Of a DNA stretch of 64,000 bases, positions 17,847 to 26,352 are shown piece by piece; position 1 is the first letter of the stretch; every line of letters begins with the position of its first letter. Both the position numbers and the translations under genes were made by a program. The stretch is from Myxococcus stipitatus (GTDB lineage Bacteria > Myxococcota > Myxococcia > Myxococcales > Myxococcaceae): NCBI RefSeq assembly GCF_038561935.1, contig NZ_CP102770.1, positions 6,696,001-6,760,000 on the forward strand, in the 5' to 3' direction. The notes below the pieces were generated by a model, which was not told the DNA's origin, ran no database searches, and saw nothing but the letters and a program-made list of their open reading frames with translations.

Positions 17847-19685
17847 CTACCGCGGCGCCAGCTTCGTCACGAACGCGTCGGGGGAGCCCTTGAGGGTGTT
17901 CCCATCGAAGTCGCCATACAGGAAGCCGCCTAGGTAGGGGCTGCCCGCCGAGTCGACCGAGAGGCCGTAGACCTGGACGTCGATGGGCACTCCGTTCTTG
18001 CTCGCCGGAGGCTGCTGTACCACCCACATCAAGTTGCCGCTGAAGTCGAGCCTGGCGACGAAGCTGTGGGTCGCCCCGCCGCGGGTGTCGTCGCTCCGAG
18101 ACACGTCCGCGCTCCCGCTTCCGCTCACGTAGAGGCCATCGGCGCTCGCGAAGATGCCCGACGCGGCCGCGCCCGAGCCCGAGCTCAGCTCCCAGACCCA
18201 CAGCTTGACGCCGCTCGGCGAGTACTTCACGACGAAGGGACTGGTCGGGCTCACGCCGTTGGAAACACCGTCCATTCCGCCCGGGCTGCCGCCGGCGAGA
18301 TAGACATTCCCCTCCGCGTCGGTGGTGGTGTCGTAGTTGTAGGCGCCCCCCGTGCTCGTCCCGGCCTGCCGGGTCCACTGCTTCACCCCGTTGCCGTTGA
18401 ACTTGGTGACGAAGACGTCGGAGTTGCTGTTCAGCGTGTTGCCGTCCAGCGCACCGGTCGTCCAGCCGGAGACATAGACATTGCCCGCGCTGTCGGTGGC
18501 GACGCGGCGGCTCTCGGTCCGCGCACCCGACATGCCGACCGTCCGCGTCCAAAGCCGATTGCCCGCGGCGTCGTGCTTGCTGACGAACGCATCGTGGAGG
18601 CCAGCACGCACGTTCCCATCCACGTTGCCCGTCGTGGAGCCCCCGATGAAGACGTTGTCCGAGCCATCCACCGCGACGCCATAGGCTTCGACGTTGCCGC
18701 TCGACGTCCCCAGCAGCCGGGTCCACTGCCGCACGCCGGCGTCATTGTATTGGGTGACGAAGGCCTCGCGCTCGCCCATTTCCGTGGCGCCATCGAGCGG
18801 ACCTTGGACGATGCCCGCGGCGAGCACATGGCCTGATGTCGGAGTCGTCGCGACGGCGAACGGCCACACGGCCGACGTGGGCGACCCCATCTGTCGGGAC
18901 CAGAGGACCCCGCCGTTCGCGTCTCGCGCGGTGAGGAACCCATCGGTGAAACCACCCGTGCCGGGGACCCCCTCCAGGCCGACATTGGTGAAGCCCGTGA
19001 GGTAGGTGCGCCCCGATGGGAGCCCCGTCAGGTCATAGGACTGGGTGATGCCACCCGTCGCCCCCGAGGTCCTCGTCCAGACCGTCACCGGTCCCGCGCA
19101 GCTCAGCAGCTCGAGGGCTCCGATGGAGATGACGACGTTGCCCGTGCGGGTGTCGTTGTCATCCGTGACGTTCAGCCGGTACTTCACATAGGCGCCCGGC
19201 GAGGCGACGTTGAACTCCCGGCGCAGAGGGCTGGACCAGCCCGTCTGTTGAGTGCGCGTATCCACCACGACCCAGGCCGCGCCGTTCCAGCCCTCCAGGG
19301 TCCAGTTCATCGGGGCGCGTGTGACGATGGAGCCATTCGAGTACGTGATGGCATAGCGGTGCACGGTCTTGGGCCCGTCCGAGAACTGATAGGCGAGCCA
19401 GGCGGGTGTCTGCCCTTCCGCGGAGAGCCAGAAGGAGTAGTTGCCATCGAAGGCCTTCCAGGCCGAATAGAGGCTGGACGCGTTGAACACGCCGGAGGCG
19501 CTGGCGATGCCCGACGGTGCCGTCGCGGACGTCATGACGGGCACGAGGTTCGTGCAGGTCAGGGCCTGCGAGCGTGTCGCATCCGCGGTGGAGTCGGCCG
19601 AGTCCTCTCCCCAGCACCCGCACAGCACGCCCAGGGTGAGAGCCCCGGGCAGGACAAACCGTTGCATGGATTTCCACGGCATCAT
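17847..19685 (-). CDS. Lipoprotein with discoidin-like and SBBP beta-propeller repeats
   Basis: A 612-residue lipoprotein (GVLCGC). Residues about 45-200 resemble an F5/8 type C (discoidin) carbohydrate-binding domain (SAWKAFDGNYSFWL ... TLEGWNGAAWVVVDTR). From 210 to the end there are about seven SBBP repeats of roughly 55 residues, each with a GNVYVSG / DVFVTKFNGNGVKQWTR pattern, which should form a beta-propeller. Such proteins are surface adhesins or glycan-binding scaffolds. I chose ATG 19685 (two adjacent ATGs), with GGGAG upstream; ATG 19667 is also possible. No catalytic site is seen. Confidence 0.8.
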   Translation of the reverse strand: MMPWKSMQRFVLPGALTLGVLCGCWGEDSADSTADATRSQALTCTNLVPVMTSATAPSGIASASGVFNASSLYSAWKAFDGNYSFWLSAEGQTPAWLAYQFSDGPKTVHRYAITYSNGSIVTRAPMNWTLEGWNGAAWVVVDTRTQQTGWSSPLRREFNVASPGAYVKYRLNVTDDNDTRTGNVVISIGALELLSCAGPVTVWTRTSGATGGITQSYDLTGLPSGRTYLTGFTNVGLEGVPGTGGFTDGFLTARDANGGVLWSRQMGSPTSAVWPFAVATTPTSGHVLAAGIVQGPLDGATEMGEREAFVTQYNDAGVRQWTRLLGTSSGNVEAYGVAVDGSDNVFIGGSTTGNVDGNVRAGLHDAFVSKHDAAGNRLWTRTVGMSGARTESRRVATDSAGNVYVSGWTTGALDGNTLNSNSDVFVTKFNGNGVKQWTRQAGTSTGGAYNYDTTTDAEGNVYLAGGSPGGMDGVSNGVSPTSPFVVKYSPSGVKLWVWELSSGSGAAASGIFASADGLYVSGSGSADVSRSDDTRGGATHSFVARLDFSGNLMWVVQQPPASKNGVPIDVQVYGLSVDSAGSPYLGGFLYGDFDGNTLKGSPDAFVTKLAPR

Positions 19686-19817
19686 GGTGTCGCTCCCCCT
19701 GCGCGTGCGCGACCTGCGCACGATGTCTCGGTCAGGGATAGCGGTGACAGGGAAGCAGTGGACGCGGGATGTGACGAAAGCGGCCCGGTCCGGGACGAAC
19801 CCGCCCCAGGCGGGGAC

Positions 19818-20138
19818 CTACTTCGTCCGGCAAACGGATTTCACGCACGTTCCTTTCACGGGCCTGGGAGGGGGCGTCACGATGAGATAGCGGATGCAGG
19901 GGCTGCCGTCTGGCAGGTTGATGCTCAGCTTGCGCCCTCCCGCGTCGCACGTGACGTTGTCACACTTCTCGACCTCCACCACGGACACATCCGGAACGAC
20001 CTTGGCTGACCGACCCGCGGCCTTGCTGCAGGCGGCGTTCGCGGCCTGGGTCCACGAGGGGTCGGCCTCTTCGGCCTGGACCATCGAGGGGGCCAGGAGC
20101 ATGCAGACCGCGCTCAGCGCGGCGACGGGCTTCTTCAT
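19818..20138 (-). CDS. Small secreted cysteine-containing protein, unknown function
   Basis: A 106-residue protein with a clear Sec signal ([20 protein letters not shown]). The mature part of about 83 residues has six cysteines, likely disulfide-linked. I do not recognise a family. It is divergent from the cold-shock gene, with a 129-bp shared upstream region. Confidence 0.6.
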   Translation of the reverse strand: MKKPVAALSAVCMLLAPSMVQAEEADPSWTQAANAACSKAAGRSAKVVPDVSVVEVEKCDNVTCDAGGRKLSINLPDGSPCIRYLIVTPPPRPVKGTCVKSVCRTK

Positions 20139-20267
20139 CGAATCACCTTGGGGACAACGGGAGTGAGAGGCCAGGGAGTGTCGAGGGGAAGACGAGGGCC
20201 TGAAAAGGGAGAAGCGGGGGGCGATGGCCGGGGGAGAATGGCGCGGGACTCAGTGGAAGGAGCACGC

Positions 20268-20477
20268 ATGGCAACTGGAACGGTGAAGTGGTTCAACGCG
20301 GAGAAGGGCTTTGGCTTCATCGCTGTCGACGGCGGCGGACAGGACGTGTTCGTGCACTTCTCCGCGATCGAGTCCGCGGGGTATCGGTCGCTCGAAGAGA
20401 ACCAGCGGGTGGAGTTCGAGATAGGCCAGGGAAAGAAGGGGCCGCAGGCGGAGCGCGTGCGCGTCGTGGGGAGCTGA
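20268..20477 (+). CDS. Cold-shock family single-strand nucleic-acid-binding protein
   Basis: A 69-residue CspA-type OB-fold protein. RNP1 is KGFGFI and RNP2 is VFVHFSAI. It starts at ATG 20268 with GGAAGGAG ideally placed upstream, and ends GPQAERVRV as in canonical Csp proteins. It binds single-stranded RNA and DNA in the cytoplasm as an RNA chaperone. Whether it is cold-induced cannot be judged: no long 5' leader with a recognisable cold box is evident. Confidence 0.95.
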   Translation: MATGTVKWFNAEKGFGFIAVDGGGQDVFVHFSAIESAGYRSLEENQRVEFEIGQGKKGPQAERVRVVGS

Positions 20478-20526
20478 GTCAGGTGTTGTGACGGAGGGTC
20501 GCGCCTCCCCGCATCGCGAAGGGCTT

Positions 20527-20560
20527 GGGGGCCCTGGGGTAGAAACCTTGCGGGCCCCCT
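20527..20560 (+). terminator. Hairpin after the cold-shock gene
   Basis: GGGGGCCC and GGGCCCCC pair perfectly around a 17-base loop that can itself form a short GGT/ACC stem. It lies about 50 bp after the cold-shock stop. No T-tract follows, so termination strength is uncertain. Confidence 0.45.
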
Positions 20561-20744
20561 CACCTGCCCGCAGCCGACTCAATGACATCAAGCCCTTCCT
20601 CGGACACAAAGCCCGGCGGACGTCAGGCAAATCACACACACTCGAAAACAGAAACAAGAACAACCGGAAACTCCCCAGGCAATCAATTCCAACTGGTAGA
20701 CGACTCCCGTGCGGATGGAGCCGCACAATCGAAGGGAGTCTCTT

Positions 20745-21350
20745 GTGAACACGATACGGATGATGTCGCTTCTGGCCACCCTGGTGCTCGGAACGGCCCT
20801 GGTGGTTTCTCCCACCCAGGCACGTGCCGAGGACAACTGCTCGGCGGCTCAAGAGCGAATCCAGGAATGGCTCGACGCGAACCAGGAGACGCTCCCGACC
20901 ACGCTGACTGAGATCAGCCGCTACCCCATGGAGTACCGCAGGGCCATCGAGGGAGCCTTGCCACCAGAGCAGCGCGTCGCCCTGTGGCGAGAGCACGTCC
21001 GGCAATACATCGCGAGCCATCCACGACTGAGCGCCAGGCAGCTCTCCGCCCTGGAGCTGGCGATGGCCACACTCACGCCCGAGCTCTACACGCCGGTCGA
21101 TACGCCCGAGCTGCTGCGAGCCCAGGCCGCCGTGAAGGCGGCCTTCGACCCCAAGGAGGCCCGCCTCATCGTTTCGACGCTCGGCCCTCCGGACACCTCC
21201 AGCTCCGAGGAGTCCGTGGCCCCTCTCTGCGAATGCAACCGCTCGGATTCCTGGTGCGGCGACTTCGCATGCAGGGCCTACTCCTGCCGGCGCACCACGT
21301 CGGGGTGTGGCTGGTTCAACCGCAAGCCGTGTAATGGCCTCTGTGGCTAG
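20745..21350 (+). CDS. Fulvocin C-related bacteriocin precursor
   Basis: A 201-residue secreted protein starting at GTG 20745, with GGGAG upstream. The signal peptide ends near QARAED. About 130 helical residues follow (DNCSAAQERIQEWLDANQ...), and the last 40 residues form a compact eight-cysteine domain. The spacing C-x-C-x6-C-x4-C-x4-C-x6-C-x7-C-x3-C closely follows that of fulvocin C, a 45-residue disulfide-rich bacteriocin of Myxococcus fulvus, as I recall it. The N-terminal region is therefore probably a propeptide, with the active peptide cut from the C-terminus after export. No processing or immunity gene is recognisable next to it, although the small gene at 21535 is a possible candidate. 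Homology is likely; killing activity is inferred. Confidence 0.7.
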   Translation: MNTIRMMSLLATLVLGTALVVSPTQARAEDNCSAAQERIQEWLDANQETLPTTLTEISRYPMEYRRAIEGALPPEQRVALWREHVRQYIASHPRLSARQLSALELAMATLTPELYTPVDTPELLRAQAAVKAAFDPKEARLIVSTLGPPDTSSSEESVAPLCECNRSDSWCGDFACRAYSCRRTTSGCGWFNRKPCNGLCG

Positions 21351-21534
21351 CGGCGACTCACGAGGAACGTGAGCGACAGGTCTCGCGGTTGGGCTCTCGG
21401 TGACGCACGAGAACCCAACCGCGCCGTCCAAGCCCCCTCGAGACGTGGCACGGGTCGAATCAGGGTTGACGCACAGCAGGCCCCTGGGAATACTCGGGGT
21501 GACATCCACCCACCTCTAGCACCAGGACTCCAGC

Positions 21535-21951
21535 ATGGGACTCGCAGAGCGCCGTCGTATCGCCACCATCAAGGACACGCATGCTCCTCGGTTCCAGGCG
21601 GAGCTGAACGCGGCGATTGGATTCGAGCTGCCGTTCGAGATTGATATCGCGAGCTTCCCCGAGAACACGACCATCCTGGACTGCTACGACTACTACTATG
21701 AGTCCTACGGCCCTGGGCTCGTCGTCACGGTGATGAAGGAGATCTGCAAGGACGACATGGGCAAGGAGGCCGTGAAGGCGAAGTTCAACAAGATTGTCTT
21801 CCAGAACGTCGCCAAGAGCGCCGATGACGCTGGAGACAAGAGCGTCGAGATCAAGGACAAGACACTCTTCGTGCGCGAGAGCTTCTACGGCTACTCCGAC
21901 AAGCTCTATGGCGACTCCGAGCTTCAGGGCGCCCTCGAGCAGATGCTCTAG
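21535..21951 (+). CDS. Conserved small cytosolic protein, unknown function
   Basis: A 138-residue acidic/basic mixed protein with no signal or membrane segment. The middle has an aromatic run (DCYDYYYESYGPG) and the end is charged. It appears to be a single-domain protein, and I cannot name the family with confidence. It starts 184 bp after the fulvocin-like gene on the same strand and ends 3 bp from the convergent terpene cyclase stop. A role in producer self-protection is only a guess from position. Confidence 0.65.
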   Translation: MGLAERRRIATIKDTHAPRFQAELNAAIGFELPFEIDIASFPENTTILDCYDYYYESYGPGLVVTVMKEICKDDMGKEAVKAKFNKIVFQNVAKSADDAGDKSVEIKDKTLFVRESFYGYSDKLYGDSELQGALEQML

Positions 21952-21954
21952 CCG

Positions 21955-22968
21955 TCACCTCGCCCGCGCGAGGGGACGCATCAAGTCCTCGGTATAGGCG
22001 GCTTCCCCCAGGGGAAACCGCGTGTCGTAGCGCCCGGTGCTTCGGTACCAGTCCGGGTGCCCCCCGATGGCCGCCTCGATTCCCCGGACGAGGCGGAGCA
22101 CGGCATCGGTCTCCTCGCTCGACAGCCCCTGCTGGACACAATCCTCGGGGAGCCTGGCCGCGATGCGCACGTACTCGTCACACCAGCGCCGCATGCAGTC
22201 GTGAGCCTCCGCCAGCGCCGCCTCGCGAGAAAGTCCCTGCTCCGCCTGCAGGACGAGGACGAGGTTGTGCACATCTCCCCGAGAGAGCTCTTTGTCGGCC
22301 GAGCAGACGTCATTCATGGTGTCGACGATGTCAAAGGCCACGACGAGCAGTCGTTGCACACTGGGGACCTGACGGGCCCGTGCGGTCGTCTCGAAACCGT
22401 TCGCCTTCTCGATCAGGTCCACCATCATGGAGACGAGGCCGGACTCGCGGCGCAGCGTGAGGTAGCTGTCGAGGGATAGGAGCGCGGTGCCCTGTCTCCA
22501 GCGGGCCTCCTTGGGGAACGCCTCGATGAACCAACGCCAGTGGAGCGCCGCACGCTCTGCCCATTCGCGAGAGGCGCCACGGCGCTGGCGCTCCCACACA
22601 TCGGCGAGCGCGGCGGCCAGGACACAGGAGGGAGAATACCTCTCATCGAAGCGAAGGACGTCCAGCAGCATGTCACAGCATTCGCTGAGCTGGTCGGGGG
22701 ACAGCGCGCGGGCACCGTCGAACTGATCGTCGATGAGGGTGCCGACAACGATGGCGTCGATGCCCAGGTCCAGCTCGGCCCCCGAAGCACAGGGGAGCCA
22801 ACGCGCGGTGAGGTCCGCGATGTCCCACGCGAGATAGCGCTGCTCATCGACCGCGTTGGTCACCAGCCCGAGTCGGCGTGCCCAGGTGAGGTTGCGGAGG
22901 CGAGCGGCGTCTCGGTCCGGACTGCACGCGGACTCGAAAGGCAGGGCAAAGTTCACGGCTCGAGGCAT
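21955..22968 (-). CDS. Class I terpene cyclase (sesquiterpene/diterpene synthase type)
   Basis: A 337-residue bacterial terpene synthase. The aspartate-rich metal motif is D80-D81-Q-F-D84. The NSE triad is N219-D220...S223...K226-E227. An arginine at about 173, 46 residues before the NSE motif, fits the pyrophosphate sensor, and a C-terminal RY pair (GRYDTR) closes the active site. The three magnesium ions held by these motifs ionise farnesyl- or geranylgeranyl-PP. The length is typical of single-domain cyclases and is too short for a geosmin synthase (two domains). There is no neighbouring P450, methyltransferase or prenyltransferase, so it may release a volatile hydrocarbon or alcohol. The product cannot be predicted. 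Confidence 0.9.
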   Translation of the reverse strand: MPRAVNFALPFESACSPDRDAARLRNLTWARRLGLVTNAVDEQRYLAWDIADLTARWLPCASGAELDLGIDAIVVGTLIDDQFDGARALSPDQLSECCDMLLDVLRFDERYSPSCVLAAALADVWERQRRGASREWAERAALHWRWFIEAFPKEARWRQGTALLSLDSYLTLRRESGLVSMMVDLIEKANGFETTARARQVPSVQRLLVVAFDIVDTMNDVCSADKELSRGDVHNLVLVLQAEQGLSREAALAEAHDCMRRWCDEYVRIAARLPEDCVQQGLSSEETDAVLRLVRGIEAAIGGHPDWYRSTGRYDTRFPLGEAAYTEDLMRPLARAR

Positions 22969-23166
22969 GTGGGCCTCCGGCGCTCGGAGTCGCGGGAGCC
23001 TGGACCTTCAGGACATGGGCATGAACAGCCAGGCCGAAGCCATTCATGACCAGACAGGAATGACACCCATCCATCCACACGCGAGAGTCGAGGCGCCAGT
23101 CGCGCCTAGCTCCTCTCTCGCGGAGGTCGGCCTGAGTGTCGGCAATTCGACACCCCTCTTTCGAGA

Positions 23167-23198
23167 AGGCCCCGGGGAGACGCTGCTCCCAGGGGCCT
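23167..23198 (-). terminator. Strong GC hairpin upstream of the terpene cyclase
   Basis: AGGCCCC-GGGAG ... CTCCC-A-GGGGCCT forms a 12-bp stem with a single bulge, about 70 bp beyond the stop of the PQQ-dehydrogenase gene. It is the second of two hairpins in this gap. There is no U-tract. Confidence 0.4.
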
Positions 23199-23212
23199 GA
23201 TGAAGCACTCAT

Positions 23213-23236
23213 CCCCGAGCCTTGGGCCTCTCGGGG
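23213..23236 (-). terminator. Hairpin after the PQQ-dehydrogenase gene
   Basis: CCCCGAG / CTCGGGG pair perfectly with a 10-base loop, about 30-55 bp past the stop codon. Together with the hairpin at 23167 it probably separates this gene from the terpene cyclase downstream. Confidence 0.4.
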
Positions 23237-23267
23237 AGAGCGGACCGCACCGCGAACGCGAGCTGCG

Positions 23268-24620
23268 TCACTGAGGCGTGACCTTGAGCACCTTGCCGTT
23301 GGTGGCATCGGTGAGCAGGTAGAGGGCGCCATCGGGGCCCTGAACCACCTCGCGGATGCGTGCGTTGAGGTTCTTGAGGAGGTGCTCCTCGCCGACCACG
23401 CGGTCATTGCGCAACATGAGGCGCACCAACGTCTGGGCGGCCAGGCCCCCGATGAACATGTTGTTCCGCCACTCGGGGAACAGGGTCCCGGAGTAGAAGG
23501 TCATCCCCGAGGGGGCAATCACCGGGTCCCAGTAGTACACGGGTTGCTCCATGCCCGGAGCCTGGGGACTCTGGTGGATGGGCGCGCCGGAGTACTCCTC
23601 CCCATAGCCGATGGTGGGCCAGCCGTAGTCCTTGCCTGCCAGGGTGAGGTTGACCTCGTCACCGCCCTTCGGCCCCATCTCCACCGTCCAGAGGCGGTTC
23701 TGGCTGTCGAGCGCCCCGGCCAGGACATTGCGGTGACCCACGGACCAGATCTCCGGCTTCGCATCCGGGTTGCTCAGGTACGGGTTGTCCTGGGGCACGG
23801 TGCCGTCCGGATTGATGCGGACCACCTTGCCGAAATGACTCTTCACATCCTGGGCCTGGACACGGCCTTCGAGGATGGAGCGCTCCCCGAGCGTGACGAA
23901 CAGCTTGCCGTCCGGGGTGAACACCATCCGGCCCCCGGAGTGCATCGTCGACTCGAGGGTGGGCATCATGCGGAAGATGACCTGGACGTTCTCCACACGA
24001 GGCTGCGCACCGTCCACGAGGCGCGCACGCGCCACCGCCAGTCCGTTGCCGCCCGAGCGAGGCTCGGAGTAGGTCCAGTAGATGAGCTGGCTCGTGGCGT
24101 AGTCCGGGCCCACCTCCACGTCGAGCAGCCCGCCCTGACCGCGTGCGTCCACGGCGGGAAGGCCGCTGATCTTGGGGGACTTCGCGCCTTGCTGCGTAAC
24201 GATGAAGAGCGAGCCGGTGGCCTTCTCCGTCACCAGCATGCGCTGGTCAGGCAGGAAGGCGATGGCCCAGGGGTTCCTGAAGCCCGAGGCAATCTCCGTG
24301 ACCTTGATGGGCGTCTTCGTCTGGATGGCGGGGACGCGTGTCTGTCCAGGGAAGGCCGGATCGAACTCGGGCACGTTGGGCGGGCCCTGCGGAACCGGGG
24401 GACCACTGGGGAGCGGATCTTCAGGAACACCCGCGTCGTCTTGGGGGATACCCGCGTCATTCCCGGGGACACCGGCGTCGTCTTGGGGGACGCCTGCGTC
24501 ATCACCAGGGATACCCGAGTCCTGCTGCGAAGTGCCCGAGTCCGGGGGCGAGGGTTCTGGATCTTCTCGGCAACCGACCAGGAGGGCAGCAACGATGAGG
24601 GGCATTGACAGGATGCGCAT
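23268..24620 (-). CDS. PQQ-dependent sugar dehydrogenase-like (Asd/YliI type) lipoprotein
   Basis: A 450-residue lipoprotein (VAALLVGCRED). Residues 20-70 are an acidic tether made of a 7-residue repeat (DDAGVPQ type). From about 85 the sequence is the six-bladed propeller of soluble aldose/glucose dehydrogenases: GFRNPWAIAFLPD, a blade with STMHSGGRMVF holding the catalytic His, GHRNVLAGAL, EMGPKGGDEVN and KDYGWPTIGYG. These bind PQQ and calcium in the family. Oxidation of aldoses at the cell surface, feeding the respiratory chain, is the expected role. ATG 24620 follows GGAGTGAG. No PQQ biosynthesis genes are visible here. Confidence 0.88.
   Translation of the reverse strand: MRILSMPLIVAALLVGCREDPEPSPPDSGTSQQDSGIPGDDAGVPQDDAGVPGNDAGIPQDDAGVPEDPLPSGPPVPQGPPNVPEFDPAFPGQTRVPAIQTKTPIKVTEIASGFRNPWAIAFLPDQRMLVTEKATGSLFIVTQQGAKSPKISGLPAVDARGQGGLLDVEVGPDYATSQLIYWTYSEPRSGGNGLAVARARLVDGAQPRVENVQVIFRMMPTLESTMHSGGRMVFTPDGKLFVTLGERSILEGRVQAQDVKSHFGKVVRINPDGTVPQDNPYLSNPDAKPEIWSVGHRNVLAGALDSQNRLWTVEMGPKGGDEVNLTLAGKDYGWPTIGYGEEYSGAPIHQSPQAPGMEQPVYYWDPVIAPSGMTFYSGTLFPEWRNNMFIGGLAAQTLVRLMLRNDRVVGEEHLLKNLNARIREVVQGPDGALYLLTDATNGKVLKVTPQ
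24417..24521 (-). repeat. Five 21-bp tandem repeats in the dehydrogenase tether
   Basis: Five in-frame units of 21 bp (105 bp in total) encode DSGIPGD, DAGVPQD, DAGVPGN, DAGIPQD and DAGVPED, a flexible acidic spacer right after the lipid anchor. The units differ mostly at synonymous or conservative positions. Copy number may vary between strains. Confidence 0.85.
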
Positions 24621-24981
24621 GCGACTCACTCCAGAGGGGGGAAGAAGAGAGAACATCGCGTCCTTTGCGTCGACTGGGAAGGACGCGTTACGACCGCTGC
24701 CGGTCGATGCACTCCACCATGGTTCAACATTTACATCCGGGACTTGGAGTCTCGCGCGCGGAGGGGTATCGGGAAGTGCCCTGACGTGAGGGGCTGTGGG
24801 AGTTGCAGCGGTTGAGCTGTCAGAGACCGCGGACCGGCGTCCTGCACGGAGCGAGCCTTGCCGGTTCTTGGAGCATGCCCAGACACCTACCGGCTTCCCT
24901 TGCTTGCCGGACGAACTGCTGAACGCCCCCACCGAGAAGCCTGGGGAGCGTCGTGGCCAAGACCCATTAGCCGCAAGAAGT
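24621..24981. other. Non-coding stretch upstream of the dehydrogenase gene
   Basis: 361 bp with no convincing gene on either strand. It must contain the promoter of the dehydrogenase lipoprotein (near 24620). I see no clear inverted repeats, RNA genes or repeats in it. Confidence 0.5.
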
Positions 24982-25332
24982 TCAGACAAGCGCAACCATG
25001 CCACACACATGGGAAGTCTGCGCCAGGCTGTCTCTCTCGCTGTGCCCAGGCATGGCTACTCGCTTTGAGCACCCTCGGGGAAAGGGTTCTGGCAGCAAGC
25101 AGTCAAAGCGAACTTCATCAGAGCCAATAGACCTGCACAGTCGTAGCGCAAGCTCTTGTGCGTTCGCGCATCCGGCACCTGACGTCTCACCCATGCCCCG
25201 ATATAGCCGGCAATACTCGTTGGTGCTTTCCTCCTCGACAGCAACCTGCGGCGGCGTGTCCTGCTCTACCCCGCCACAGCCCGAGAACACCGTTGCCACA
25301 AAAGCCACGACAGCACTCCACTTGCGCGTCAT
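24982..25332 (-). CDS. Small putative lipoprotein, unknown function
   Basis: A 116-residue product with a plausible lipoprotein signal (VVAFVATVFSGCGG). After it come a short acidic stretch and six more cysteines in the mature part. I recognise no family. GC content and codon bias are weaker than in neighbouring genes, and the C-terminal half looks irregular, so it could be a partly decayed gene. Confidence 0.45.
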   Translation of the reverse strand: MTRKWSAVVAFVATVFSGCGGVEQDTPPQVAVEEESTNEYCRLYRGMGETSGAGCANAQELALRLCRSIGSDEVRFDCLLPEPFPRGCSKRVAMPGHSERDSLAQTSHVCGMVALV

Positions 25333-25397
25333 GTTGCCACTTTAATCCACAACTGTTTGCAACGAGGTCAGAATCCACTGTGTCGGGTGGCTATTGA

Positions 25398-26324
25398 TTT
25401 TTTCCAGAGATCCAAGACACGGAGTGGCGCCACCCAAATCATTGCGGCCGATGGACTGTTCTTGGAAGTCACGCACATCAACATGGGGCGACTCACTCCG
25501 TCGAAAGTCCGGAGCACAGCGCATCAGTCATCGCGGAGGCATCAAGCGTTTCCCAGCGCAAGAAACACAAACGGTGTCCGAATGCGTGGTTCTTCCAGAA
25601 GGGGTGGCGTCTTCCCGAACCAGGCATCGGCCCCCAGAACATCGACACCGAGGAACCCGTCCACCTGGATCACTACCCATCGACTGCCCCAGCGAGTTCG
25701 AGCGAGTGGCCGCGACGAGCAGGCTGGCCGCATAACCAACCTGTCGATGAAACTGGGTCAGGCCCAGAATGCATCCGTTGGACGTCTCCCATCGGTCGGT
25801 TACAGACGCTCTACGTGTCGGCGATGGCCCCCAACCGATGCGCGTGGTGGACGCGGCCGTCGCTGACGACGTGTACGGGGACGGAGACGGCGGCGGACCG
25901 GGACGAGGCGGGAGAGAACGCGGCGGCACTGGTGGAGGTCATCAACGCGCTTCGCAAGCGGTGGGACATCGTGAACGAGCCCATCCTGTTCGGAGGGTCC
26001 GCGGGGGGATCGGTGTTCCTGACGGGGAGCTTCGTGCCTCGGTATGGGAACAGGTACCGAGGCGTTGTGGCGTTGGGGTGCGGAGGGTCCGCGTCGTGGA
26101 GTGGCGCGCTGGAGTGGGACGCAGGGCAGCGGGGGTCGACGCGGCTGTTCTATGTGTATGGGGACAGAGACCCGGCGGTGGCGGATATCCGGGCGAGCAT
26201 CGCGGCGTATCGCGGGTATGGGTTTCCGTTGGTGGAGACGGTCATCGCGGGGGCGACGGGGTGCGGCTTCGATGACTTGAGCGCGGTGAGGGATGTCTGG
26301 GAGAGGGGCCTGGGCCCGCTGTAG
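25398..26324 (+). pseudogene. Decayed alpha/beta-hydrolase (esterase-like) gene
   Basis: One frame is open from just after a TGA at 25395 to the stop at 26324, but it contains no ATG before 25824 and no GTG/TTG before 25815. Only the C-terminal part looks conserved: EPILFGGSAGGSVFL carries a GxSxG nucleophile elbow, followed by a core strand and VYGDRDP (the acid position). Where such hydrolases carry the catalytic His there is GATGCGFD, so the triad looks broken. The N-terminal 140 codons read like residual coding sequence without a start. This suggests a truncated remnant; a functional 169-residue product from GTG 25815 is unlikely. Confidence 0.5.
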
Positions 26325-26352
26325 ACGGACCCAGGCCTTGGGGTGAGAGGGA

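Noticed and set aside
17791-18726. A second open frame of 311 codons on the minus strand over the SBBP lipoprotein
   Set aside because: It starts inside the repeat domain in another frame and reads as Arg/Gln-rich low-complexity sequence, while the main frame has clear SBBP repeats.
25542-25739. A natural-looking 65-residue frame on the minus strand within the decayed hydrolase region
   Set aside because: It has no ribosome-binding site or domain and overlaps three other equally open frames; nothing favours it as a gene.
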